A program made the translations under genes and the position numbers. A stretch of 64,000 bases of DNA from Sphagnum compactum (taxonomy: Eukaryota > Bryophyta > Sphagnopsida > Sphagnales), in contig OZ234497.1 in NCBI GenBank assembly GCA_965153455.1, positions 4,154,001-4,218,000 on the forward strand. The letters run 5' to 3'. Below the pieces are notes generated by a model. The model was not told the DNA's origin, made no database searches, and was given only the letters and a program-made list of their open reading frames with translations. Below, one piece after another: positions 47,346 through 57,486 of the stretch (position 1 is its first letter; the number at the start of each line of letters is the position of its first letter).

Positions 47346-49364
47346 ACATATTTAGTCATTTAGACGTCTGGGATACTGCAATCAATGATTCCTTGTGAGA
47401 CTTTGGAATTCAACCATATATTTTGATGGGTTTATTTTATTTTGGGGTGAAAATTTAGTTTTAATTTTGCACTATAGTGTTAGTGGCACTTTTAACAAAT
47501 GGGTGTTTTGCATGATGAGTTGACAAAATTTTGATGTTTCACATAACTATGTAAACATTAGAGCATTGATGTTTTATTGAATGCAAATCTTTGTATTTTT
47601 TCAACCTGAAAATCTAGTTTTGTCATATACACAAGGTTTGTTTTGGAAATAATGGCCTTAATTTCATAGATTTTGAAAAAAATTCAAATCACTAGATTTT
47701 TACAACATGTTTTGACAAGAAGCCCAAATATAAGAGGATTCCTTTCTTGCAAATTTGATTACATCACAAAGTTGGGCCAGGGGGAGGGATCTTGCAAATC
47801 ATGTCAAATTAACAAAAATGAAAGAAAAGTTTGAACTTCTTGCAATCAATCCAAATGTTGAATTCTTCCAACCAATTAGCTTCACCTTTGTGGGGATGCT
47901 CAATAAATGTGTTAGTGCAACAACACTTGAAGAAACCAGACATTGTAATCATGATCTAACATATTACACAAGGTGGCAATAATTATGACGTCTTTGCCAA
48001 TATTTTGGTACATATGAAATGTGGACAAGGATATACGGTATGAGACATTGGAAACATGAGGCAAAAGATTTTGCTCTGAAAATTGTGTTGAGGACCAAAT
48101 GTGTTGGCTTTGCTCAGTGATTGCATGATTCATGGTAATGAGCACATGGGAGGAGGCATTTTGAACTGAATTCTTATGTTTTAGGGTCCTTGGAATGTTG
48201 TAACTATGCAACCTTGCTGCTACTGGCAAATTAGGATTTCAGTTGCCAATGTCCAACAACAAAGGTGATATGAATTTGGAGTAAAGGAACAGCCAGGCTA
48301 ACCCCTCCAACATTCATACTGTGGCATCTTGATGCTTTGATAGCACTATTTTGAATGCCCATTTGTGCTTTCATCATTGTTGATTGGATGGTGTTTTCAA
48401 CATTCTACAATCTGCAGCTAATAGAATTTGAGAGATTTGGTAAACTGTTAAAACATACATAAACTCAAAAGGCAGTCACATGTCTTCTAGTCTCCATTGG
48501 TCCAAGTGTGTCACATCCATCTTTAAATCATAAGTACTTAGATTCCTTTTATAGGTGTGCTTGAAGACTACCAAGTTTTCAATTTAAAGTTCAAGCTAGT
48601 TGTAGCATCAAGGTAAATGAATACATAGTCCTTCAAATGCCTAACAAATATAAGACAACATTGCTAAAAAAAACCATTACAACAGTTGCACTAGAAAGAA
48701 ATAATTTCTTCTTGTTTGCATAAAGAATCATTTTACTAAGATCACAAAACTCTCAACACCATCTCTCAAATTTTTCACACACTATTGAATCAACACCATC
48801 CTTAATCCTCTCATGCTTCTTTATACACACCACCATTGTCAACCTCTTTCAAAATGAACTTCCAACACTCACACATTGACAATTTGAAAACTTTTCACCA
48901 TCCCAAGCTCTTTACTTACAACACAACAATGTTCATGCTACACAAAACTTATTACGGTCTATCACAAAAAAACACAATAATGAGATGAAAACACCACCAT
49001 TGACTACTTTTTTGCCTTTTAGGAAAGGAAACAACATTTAAATTGACCAAATTGTAAACCCTAAAAATAAAGGATAACCCTGAATTTCTTTTGGTGAAAG
49101 ACACCCACACGAAAAATGATCCAATGTAAACCCTAGAAAAAGAACCAAAATGCTGAGTTTATTTGGTAGAAATACATCACAAATGAAATGACCAACTATA
49201 AATTCAAAAAATGACCTAAAATCCTAATTTCTTGCTACCAAAAACCCTGACTTTATTTAATAAAAAGATAGCAAACTCAAAGTGACCAACTGCAAGCCTC
49301 AGAGAAGAACTAAAATCCTTAGTTCTTGCTATCACCAATCCTGCCTTGGGTGAAGGGGAGCAAC
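47346..49364. other. No gene recognised
   Basis: AT-rich with no coding. 49020-49330 has a loose repeat of AACCCTA(A/G)AA-AAAATCCT phrases. Confidence 0.4.
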
Positions 49365-49500
49365 CACACTGGTACCATGGTAAAAACAAAAAAACCCCAA
49401 AATCCATTTAAATTGCTTCTAAATAACTGCAAATATCCACATACTTAGACTAAATCATTGGGTCTCTGACTCGAAATCTAACACCTCTTGGGCTTAATTT
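49365..49500. repeat. GGTACCATGG dispersed repeat, copy 1
   Basis: CACTGGTACCATGGTAAAAA, ATCCATTTAA, ACTTCTAAA, TCTAACACCTCTTGGGCTTA. The same sequence with changes is at 63068-63205 in the same orientation, and its start is inverted at 5643-5680. Confidence 0.65.
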
Positions 49501-49747
49501 GACCCTCTTCAATGCAAATCCTGACTCTGTTTAGCAAAACGCCAGCACCAAAAAAAATTAGCCAACTTGTTAACCCCAAAGTATGAACTACTACTACATT
49601 GCCAATCTTGTAAAAACTTGGCCAGATATTTTCTAATGTATCCGGAGCTACTCCTACAAAATATATTATGGCCATTGGGCTTTTATGAAAAGGGGAAGTG
49701 CTTTCCATTTTCGTAAAGTCCAAATATCAAGTTTTTATTTTTTTCAA

Positions 49748-49779
49748 ATGATACCCAGCGGGTACCCGCCGGGTATCAT
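49748..49779. repeat. 32 bp near-perfect palindrome
   Basis: ATGATACCC-AG-CGGGTACCCG-CC-GGGTATCAT. Fifteen of sixteen base pairs match around the centre GGTACC. It is GC-rich within AT-rich DNA, so it forms a stable cruciform or hairpin. Confidence 0.85.
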
Positions 49780-50364
49780 GGGCGAAAAGAAACTGACCCC
49801 TAGTTTTTATGCTGTCACTGATGGGAGCTGTATGGAAATTTCAGACTCCATTGGCTCCTCCATTGGCGTCCCTTTTTCTGGGCTGGAGTGACCTAGCCCC
49901 CATGACTGCACCAGTTCCGTTTGGGATGAACTCAAGTTCATCCCAATCATTGGATCTCCTGCAGGCATTGAGGTTGGGTCAATTCTTTTTTTTTCCCCTC
50001 ACTTATTTCAAGGATACCCATAAAAAAATCTATTCTATTGCCCAAGCATTTCAAACTCAACTACCTACCTCCCCCCATCAAAAACCCTAAACCTCGCCGT
50101 CACTCAAGAGCAAAAGTAATGTTCCAGAAAATGGTGTTACAGAAGCAATGGTGAAGTGCTGCTGTAGAAGACAATGTTGCACAGGCGTGTTGAAGCAATG
50201 TTGCAGAAGCGGTGTTGAAACAGTGTTGTAGAAGACGTTGCTAAAATGGTGTTGCAAAAAATGTTCCTCTAAAAAAAACTAGTGCATCTGTGGCAAGTAA
50301 ATGTACATCAACTTTTTTTTTATTTGCTTATTTTTCATTCTTGTTTTTTTGCTCATATGTAGTA

Positions 50365-50645
50365 GATGACAGCGAACTTGCTTGGTTTGTCGTCGTCGTC
50401 TTCTGCACCTAAGAAAAAAACTAAAAAATGACGATGAACCTCCTGGCTCGTCGTCATCTACTAACCTGAGAAAAATACAAAGAGATGACGACGAGCCGAA
50501 AAGGCTCGCCGTCATCTACTGCACCTAAGAAACAAAAAACAAAGAAATGACGACAAGCCAAGGAGGCTCGCCATCATCTGCTACACTTGAAAAAAATGCA
50601 GAAGATGACGATGAGCTTGGAGGCTCCTGACTCATTATCATCTCG
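50365..50645. repeat. Array of five hairpin-forming repeats
   Basis: Units at about 50365, 50429, 50483, 50546 and 50602. Each is an imperfect palindrome of the form GATGACGACGAGCC, short loop, GGCTCGTCGTCATC, separated by a CTACTGCACCTAAGAAAAA-like spacer. The third, with a GAAAA-type loop, is almost perfect. A further unit with an inverted spacer lies at 57132, beyond the minisatellite and retrotransposon. Confidence 0.8.
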
Positions 50646-50674
50646 TGAGTTTTTTTTCAACTATGAATTCACTA

Positions 50675-51254
50675 ACTGCATCGCCACCTGATGCATCTCC
50701 TGGGTTTTTGTGATCTCATTGATTGCATCACCACCTAATGCATCTCCTGGGATTTAATGATCTCGCTCACTACATCACCACCTGATGCATCTCCTGAAAT
50801 TTTGTGATCTCATTCACTGCATCACCACTTGATGCATCTCCTAGGAGGATTTTGTGATCTCACTCATTGCATCATCACTTGATGCATCTCTTGGGATTTT
50901 ATGATCTCGCTCGCTGCATCACCACCTGATGCATCTCCTGGGAGGATTTTGTGATCTCACTCACTACATCATCACCTGATGCATCTCCTGGGATTTTATG
51001 ATCTCGCTCATTACATCACCACCTGATGCATCTCTTGGGAGGATTTTGTGATTTCACTCACTGCATCATCACCTGATGCATCTCCTGGGATTTTTTGATC
51101 TCACTCACTGCATCACCACATGATGCATCTCCTCATTAACTGCATCACCATTTGATGCATCTCCTCACTAACTGCATCACCACCTGATGCATTTCCTCAC
51201 TAGTTGCATCACCACTTGATGGATCTCCTCATTAACTACATCACACCTGATGCA
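50675..51254. repeat. GATGCATC minisatellite, left part
   Basis: More than ten units of roughly 30-65 bases built on GCATCACCACCTGATGCATC, with TCCTGGGA(GGA)TTTTGTGATCTCACTCA between. Each unit contains the palindrome TGATGCATCA-like core. The array is split by the retrotransposon at 51255 and resumes at 56908-56960. Confidence 0.88.
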
Positions 51255-51521
51255 TGTTATGGACCGACTACAAACAAGTGGAGAATTACAAGACAAGACA
51301 ATCTTTATTGACCCATCAACTGGTGTTGATATGCTAAAGGGTTGTTCCCCAGACTATCTCCTTTTATAACCCTGAGCCATACTAGTCCCAAAATATCCTA
51401 GGCCATGATATTGCCAAAAGTATCCCAAAATATCCTAGGCCATGATATTGCCAAAAGTATCCCAAAATATCCTAGGACATGACATTGCCAAAAGTATCCC
51501 AAAATATCCTAGGCCATGACA
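51255..51521 (-). repeat. 3' LTR of the chromovirus
   Basis: 267 bp. Identical to the other LTR except at three sites (for example GATATGC here against GATCTGC in the 5' LTR). Contains four ~35 bp repeats of AAAGTATCCCAAAATATCC. Confidence 0.95.
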
Positions 51522-51536
51522 TTATCCTCTCCTCAA
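51522..51536 (-). other. Polypurine tract overlapping the pol stop
   Basis: The minus strand reads TTGAGGAGAGGATAA immediately before the 3' LTR: a purine run for plus-strand DNA priming that also encodes the last residues and TAA stop of pol. Confidence 0.75.
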
Positions 51537-54500
51537 GCGACATCTTCTAGATGGAGCCGGTTTGTTAGGATATCGTTGGTGAAACCGATTAACTAAGTCT
51601 TGGGCATGAACTAGGTTTCCAGCAGGCTCCCAAGTAGCTTCAGAAGGAGGATAACCTTGCCAAAAGACAAGGTACAAGAGCTTTCCACGAATCTTCTTGG
51701 AGTCCAAGACCTCCTGAACTTCAAACTCTTCTTGGCCTTCAATTTCGACTGGAGCTGGGGGTTCTTGATGACGTTCTGGGATCGGGTTTTCATGATAGGG
51801 CTCAAGCAGGGAGACATGGAAAACATTGTGGATTTTGAACTGGGGTGGAAGCTCCAACTGGCAAGCCACTAGACCAACCAATTTGGCGATTTTGAAAGGT
51901 CCGAGGCGCTTGTAATCCAACTTGGCACATGGGCGAGTGGTAGCAATGTTCTTTCTGAGAAGCCAGACCTTGTCTCCAACCTTGAAGTTTGGATGGTCCT
52001 TGCGTCGGCGGTCTGCTTGCTTCTTTTGCCACTCCTGTGTTAGCTTGAGTTTTGCCATAAGGTTCTGTTGAACCTGTCCAAGCCTCGTGGCCCTTTCTTC
52101 AGCCGAGGGGTTTACGGAGTCTCCAGGAATTTCAAGGCTGAACCTGGGATGAAAACCGTAATTGGCAAAGAATGGACTGATCCCGGTCGATGCATGTGTT
52201 GTGTTATTATAAGCAAACTCTGCTTGAGATAGTAGGTCCAGCCAGTCGTCCTGTTGGTAGTTCACAGTGCAGCGAAGGTATTGCTCGAGTGTCTGGTTTG
52301 TCCGTTCGGTTTGTCCATCTGTCTCAGGGTGGAAAGCTGAAGATAGCCGAATGTCAACTCCAAGAAGCTAGAATAGATGATGCCAGAACTTGGATGTAAA
52401 CTGAGGATCTCTGTCGGACACAATTTCCTCGGGGAGTCCATGCAGTCGGACGATCCTGTCTAGAATTAACTGAGCTGTCTCTTCTGCCGTGATTGACTTG
52501 GAACAAGGGGTGAAATGGGCCATTTTGGTGAGTCGATCGACCACAACCAGTATTGAATTCTTGGTTCTGACAGTAGGGAGGTCCGTGATGAAGTCCATTG
52601 CAATAGATCCCCAAGGTCGGCTAGGAATCGACAGAGGCTGTAGGAGTCCAAACGGGCGATGCCTGGGAGCCTTGGATCGAGCACATGTATCACAAGACTT
52701 GACATACTCCCGTAGCATCTTGTTCATTTTGGGCCACCAGTAAGTCCTTGACACTAGTTCGTGAGTCCGTGCCATTCCAAAGTGACCTGCTAGGGTGTTG
52801 TCGTGGCATTCCCTCAGGATTTTTAGGCGTATAGGTCCTTCGGGTACATAAATCAGGTTATTTCGAAGGAGAAGTCCGTCTTGCTGCTCAAATTGATCCA
52901 AGTCATCATGATTTGGGTTCCTTGGTCGTTCCTGGAGTTCCTTCTTGATGTTGGTAGCCCAGGTGTCTTCCTCAGTTGCCATCTTGATGTCCCTGACAAG
53001 GTATGAGTCTGGGAGGGTGCTGATTGTTGCTGCAACTCGAAATTGCTCGGGGTTGAGTAAAGTCTGGTTCTGCTGGCCGTAGGCCTCATCCCCCGCTCGA
53101 AGTTCATATTCTGAACGACGAGATAGCGCGTCAACTTTCCCTTGCTGGGTGCCGGGTTGATACTGAATTTCAAAGTCGAAATCAGCTAGAAAGATAGACC
53201 AGCGTGCCTGGCGACGATTTAAGGTCCGAGTAGTTGTGAAATAAAGGAGATTCTTGTGATCTGTCAGAACTTGGACTCGATGTTGAGCTCCGGCAAGATA
53301 CGGTCTCCATTGTTCGAATGCCATGATGATTGCCAGAAGTTCCTTATCGTAGACCTGGTAGTTGATTTCGGCACTGGTTAACTTCCGTGAATAAAAAGCA
53401 ACTGGATGCAGCAACCCATCTATTCCAAATTGAGATAGAATAGCTCCCAAGGCAAAATCTGAAGCGTCCGTTTCCACAATGAATGGCTTGGTAGGATCGG
53501 GATGTATCAGGATGGGTGCAGAGGTGAATGCCATCTTGAGAGTATCAAAAGCAACCTGAGCCATTGGATTCCACGAGAAGGGCTTGTCTTTGCAAGTCAA
53601 GGTTATTAACGGTGTTGTGATCTTAGAGTAGCCTTTGATAAACCGACGATAGAAGTTGGCAAACCCTAGGAAGCGTTGAACGTCCTTGACCGAGGATGGA
53701 GTAGCCCAACACTGGATGGTCTCGACCTTTGATTTGTCCATGAAAATGCCATCTGGAGAGATCACGTAGCCGAGGAACGCCACTGAAGATTTGTCGAATT
53801 CACATTTTTCCAACTTGGCGTATAAGCCATGCTCCCGGAGCGTCGCAAGCACCAATCGTACATGTTTGTCGTGGGTTTCCTGGTCCTTGGAAAAGATTAA
53901 AATGTCATCCAAATAGACCACGACAAATTCGTCCATGTAATCCCGGAAGATATCATTCATCAGATGTTGAAAGACTGCGGGTGCATTGGTGAGGCCGAAG
54001 GGCATGACCGTGTATTCAAAGTGGCCATAGCGTGTGCGGAAAGCTGTCTTCCATTCATCACCGGGGCGAATCCTGAGTAAGTTGTAGGCTCCACGGAGGT
54101 CAAGCTTGGTGAAGATCTTCCCGGTACGTAGTCGATCTAGGAGACTTGAAATCAAGGGCAAAGGATATCGATTCTTTTTGGTTATCTTGTTGAGTCCACG
54201 ATAATCCACACAGAGTCGAAGGGAGCCATCCTTCTTCTTGACAAACAAAATTGGGGCGCCGGCTGGAGACTTGGAATGCTGAATGAACCCCTTGGCAAGA
54301 TTTTCAGTAAGGTAATCACGCAGGGCTTGGAGTTCCGGTTCCGATAGGCCATAGATAGGACCAAAGGGTGGTGAGTGTCCTTCTTCTAGATCAATCGGGC
54401 AGTCATATGGACTATGGGTTCTAGATCGCCAATCAATGATAGGGTTGTGTGCTTCTAGCCAAGGCAGACCAAGGATGATGGGATGGTGAGGGGTGGAAAT

Positions 54501-54956
54501 GATGTTGAGAACAATCTTCTCCGTGTGCTTGCCGATACAGAGTTCTAGAGGGGTTGTCTCGTGTGTGATTGCACCAGAAGCAATGGTTCTCCCATCAATA
54601 ACCTCTACCGGAACAGGGGTTGACTTCTTGACCACAGGGATGTTGTGTTGGACGACAAATGTTTGGTCGATGAAAGAAGAGGTGGCGCCGGAGTCCACCA
54701 AAGCTGACACTTGTGGTATGTCTTCTGGAATACGAATGATGTCCACATACTGAGTGAAACTGGGACTGGGACCAACAGCGGAACAGGAGCCTTTGCAAAG
54801 GTGGTGTTGGGTGAGATCCAGTCGCACGGCTCCTACTGTGACTGGATGTTCTTGTTTGCCAACTCCTGGGGAGTTTCCACAGCTTGTACTTGAAGTTTGA
54901 CAAGCTTTTGAGGGCATTGACGAGCTATATGCCCTGGGTTGCCACAGTAAAGACAT
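51522..54956 (-). CDS. Chromovirus Pol (protease, RT, RNase H, integrase, chromodomain), one internal stop
   Basis: The first 862 codons (to the stop at 52368) carry the protease active site DSG (residues 88-90), RT with D286 (KLDLRG) and YLDD (348-351), RNase H with D497, E539 and D566, and integrase zinc residues H718, H725, C755, C758 with catalytic D788 (MDFI) and D848 (SDRDP). After a TAG at 52368-52370 the same frame continues through [13 protein letters not shown] (third integrase acid). It then covers a GPF module and a chromodomain (about residues 179-230 of the 247-residue tail; [15 protein letters not shown]) to a stop touching the LTR. The chromodomain is thought to steer integration by binding chromatin. 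Pol is in the -1 frame relative to gag, overlapping it by at least 120 bases, so ribosomal frameshifting is likely. The true first codon is undetermined. Confidence 0.93.
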
Positions 54957-55822
54957 AGATTGTTTGTCCTTCGGCGAAGTTTCTCGGCTTCTGTCAAAGA
55001 TTTAAACTTAGCTGTGTCGATCTGCATCGAAGTAGGTCCAAAAGAGGCAGGTCGGGCAACTGGTGTTGTTTAGGGAACTAAGGGGAGCGTAGTAGGCCGA
55101 CTGTTCCAAAGCTGGGCGTTGGAGGTGACTTTCTTTTCCTGGCGACGTTCGAACAAACGATTATCGCACCGAATTGCCTGGGTGATGGCTTCACTGAAGG
55201 AAGAAGGGTCTGCGAGTGTCAACAAAAGATCTTGAACATCATCACGAAGCCCACAGCGAAACTGATCAATCAAGGCAACTTCTCCCCAATTGACGTCACA
55301 GGCAAGCTGCCTGAATTCTGAGGCGTAGACGATGGCCGAACGTGTCCTTTGCTGGAGGCGACGTAGCTTGTTGGCTGAAGTCCTGGCCTTGTCACTGTCC
55401 CCAAATACTGCTTCAAATTCCGCCATAAAGGCGTTGAAATCTTGTAGGAGAGGGGATGATGTTTCCAGGATGGGAGCAAACCATGCTGCAGCTGTCCCAG
55501 TGAGTAGGGTTCCAACGAATCCTACACGAGTGGTGTCATCAAAATAACGACGGGGGTGTAGTTGCATGATCAGGCGTACCTGGCTGACAAAGCTTCGAAA
55601 TTTGAGGCGCGTTCCATCAAACTTTTCTGGCAGACTGATCTTGGGCTCTTGGGCGGCCATTGCAAGAGCAGGAAATACTGGGGCAGGAGGTGGTGGCTGA
55701 TTCTGTAGGCGGGTCACCGAGTCTCTAAGCACGGCATTTTCTTGTTGAAGGTGCTGAAGGGCGGCGAGGATTTGAGTGAGATCGATGTTTGATTCTGAGT
55801 TGTCCATGGTGGTAGTTCTCAC
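54833..55822 (-). CDS. Chromovirus Gag with zinc knuckle, one internal stop
   Basis: The main frame (55822-55073) encodes a 250-residue capsid-type Gag with the Ty3 gag core ([35 protein letters not shown]). A TAA at 55070 interrupts. In the same frame the sequence continues to a CCHC zinc knuckle [14 protein letters not shown] and stops at 54833. A first ATG at 55822 or two Met codons later could serve. Gag packages the RNA into virus-like particles. The interruption would separate the nucleic-acid-binding knuckle from the capsid part. Confidence 0.9.
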
Positions 55823-55846
55823 ACTTTTGCACTTTCAATCTTCAAA

Positions 55847-56466
55847 CTTGAAACTTCAGATGCTTGGATCTCTCTCAATACAAGTCCAAATGACATGAAA
55901 TTTCTCTCACACATATATTCCTATATGATCTATAAGATCACAAAGTTACAGACCCAAAAAAACTTAAACAAAGGAGATATGACCAAAAAACCAGATCTGC
56001 ACTTGAAACTTCAGATGCTTGAATCTCGCTCAATACAAGTCCAAATGACATGAAACTTCTCTCACACATATATTCCTATATGATCTATAAGATCACAAAG
56101 TTACAGACCCAAAAAAGCTTACACAAAGGAGATATGACCAAAAAACCAGATCTGCACTTGAAACTTCAGATGCTTGGATCTCTCTCAATACAAGTCCAAA
56201 TGACATGAAATTTCTCTCACACATATATTCCTATATGATGTATAAGATCACAAAGTTACAGACCCAAAAAAGCTTACACAAAGGAGATATGACCAAAAAA
56301 CCAGATCTGCACTTGAAACTTCAGATGCTTGGATCTCTCTCAATACAAGTCCAAATGACATGAAATTTCTCTCACACATATATTCCTATATGATGTATAA
56401 GATCACAAAGTTACAGACCCAAAAAAACTTAAAAAAAGGAGATATGACCAAAAAAACCAAATCTGG
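55847..56466. repeat. Four 155 bp tandem repeats in the retrotransposon leader
   Basis: Units start CTTGAAACTTCAGATGCTT at 55847, 56002, 56157 and 56312 and are almost identical. They occupy most of the untranslated leader between the primer site and gag, where such elements carry packaging or translation signals. Confidence 0.95.
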
Positions 56467-56626
56467 CACAGAGTTTTCAAAAGTTCTTAACTCTCACAAA
56501 ACATATCCTTTTCTTTTGAAACTTTGAGAGTAGAAGCGTCCTATAGTCTTTTATAACCTTTCCAAGTTTCACTCTAATATACCTCTAGCTACTTACTGAA
56601 ACAACAAAACAAACAAACAAGAAGAA

Positions 56627-56640
56627 GGAGCAGATCAAAC
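56627..56640 (-). other. Putative self-priming primer-binding site
   Basis: Directly after the 5' LTR the minus strand reads GTTTGATCTGCTCC, which is not complementary to initiator-Met tRNA (TGGTATCAGAGC). Ten bases, TTGATCTGCT, are the exact reverse complement of AGCAGATCAA inside the 5' LTR (plus-strand 56712-56721), ~33 nt downstream of the LTR TATA box, where the RNA should begin. Confidence 0.65.
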
Positions 56641-56907
56641 TGTTATGGACCGACTATAAACAAGTGGAGAATTACAAGACAAGACAATCTTTATTGACCC
56701 ATCAACTGGTGTTGATCTGCTAAAGGGTTGTTCCCTAGACTATCTCCTTTTATAACCCTGAGCCATACTAGTCCCAAAATATCCTAGGCCATGATATTGC
56801 CAAAAGTATCCCAAAATATCCTAGGCCATGATATTGCCAAAAGTATCCCAAAATATCCTAGGACATGACATTGCCAAAAGTATCCCAAAATATCCTAGGC
56901 CATGACA
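56641..56907 (-). repeat. 5' LTR of the chromovirus
   Basis: 267 bp; see the element entry. It carries the promoter TATAAAA and a polyadenylation signal AATAAA (minus strand, plus 56690-56695). Confidence 0.95.
56748..56754 (-). promoter_or_regulatory. TATA box in the 5' LTR
   Basis: GGTTATAAAAGGAG on the minus strand. A start 30-33 nt downstream falls at about 56721-56724, giving an RNA that begins near AGCAGATCAA. Confidence 0.7.
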
Positions 56908-56960
56908 ATGCATCTCCTAAGTTTTTGTGATTTCATTGGCTGCATCACCACCTGATGTAC
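56908..56960. repeat. GATGCATC minisatellite, right part
   Basis: Starts with the duplicated target ATGCA, then TCTCCTAAGTTTTTGTGATT and GCATCACCACCTGATG, continuing the array interrupted at 51254. Confidence 0.85.
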
Positions 56961-57131
56961 CTTCCTGTATGTGGGGATTTCAGCACCCCCTAACAAATGC
57001 AAAGGTAAAGAGGAAAGGGACAGTAAGGTATAGAACATTTGGATAGGTTCCTGGCCAAAAGGAACCACACTAGTGATGCTGGTTGGAATTTTTTGTGTAT
57101 GTTTATACAATTTATAAATGGGCACAATATA

Positions 57132-57163
57132 GATGACGGTGAGCCTCCCTGGCTTGTCGTCAT
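57132..57163. repeat. Outlying hairpin repeat unit
   Basis: GATGACGGTGAGCC-TCCCT-GGCTTGTCGTCAT, with a TTTTCTTAGGTGTAACAG spacer on its right. The spacer is the reverse complement of that between the units at 50365-50645. Confidence 0.75.
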
Positions 57164-57486
57164 TTTTTTGTTTTTTTTCTTAGGTGTAACAGATGACAAC
57201 ATGTGTTCTCTGTGGCACATGTTCTAGTGGCTTTCAGTAAAACATAATTACAATAATTAAATTTTATAATTAAACTATATTAATTAATTTTAATCAAAAA
57301 TAAAACTTTTAAAATTGGAAAAAATAAGTTACTATCCCTTTTTATATGGTGTTTGCAATTGTTTATTTAAGGGAGCTTGAAGTTCTTGGTTAGTGGTGGC
57401 AATCACTATTGTTGGGGAGATTCAAGCTTTTGTTTTTCTTTTTTGGATTGATTGTTGTTTAAGGATTTGAATGTTTTTGTTGTAGG

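Larger units (their letters stand above)
51255..56907 (-). mobile_element. Complete chromodomain Ty3/gypsy LTR retrotransposon (chromovirus)
   Basis: Two 267 bp LTRs (51255-51521 and 56641-56907), beginning TGTTATGG and ending CATGACA on the plus strand, flank gag and pol on the minus strand. Target duplication ATGCA is at 51250-51254 and 56908-56912. The LTRs differ at three positions by eye, so insertion is recent. Order on the minus strand: 5' LTR, primer site, ~800 nt leader with four 155 bp repeats, gag, pol with protease, RT, RNase H, integrase and C-terminal chromodomain, polypurine tract, 3' LTR. RT wording ([30 protein letters not shown]) is of the fungal/vertebrate-like branch. One stop in gag and one in pol probably make it non-autonomous. 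Confidence 0.96.

Noticed and set aside
55070-55072. Gag stop as a programmed read-through codon
   Set aside because: Other elements in the window show the same kind of Gln-to-stop changes, and pol already uses a -1 frame shift; decay is simpler.
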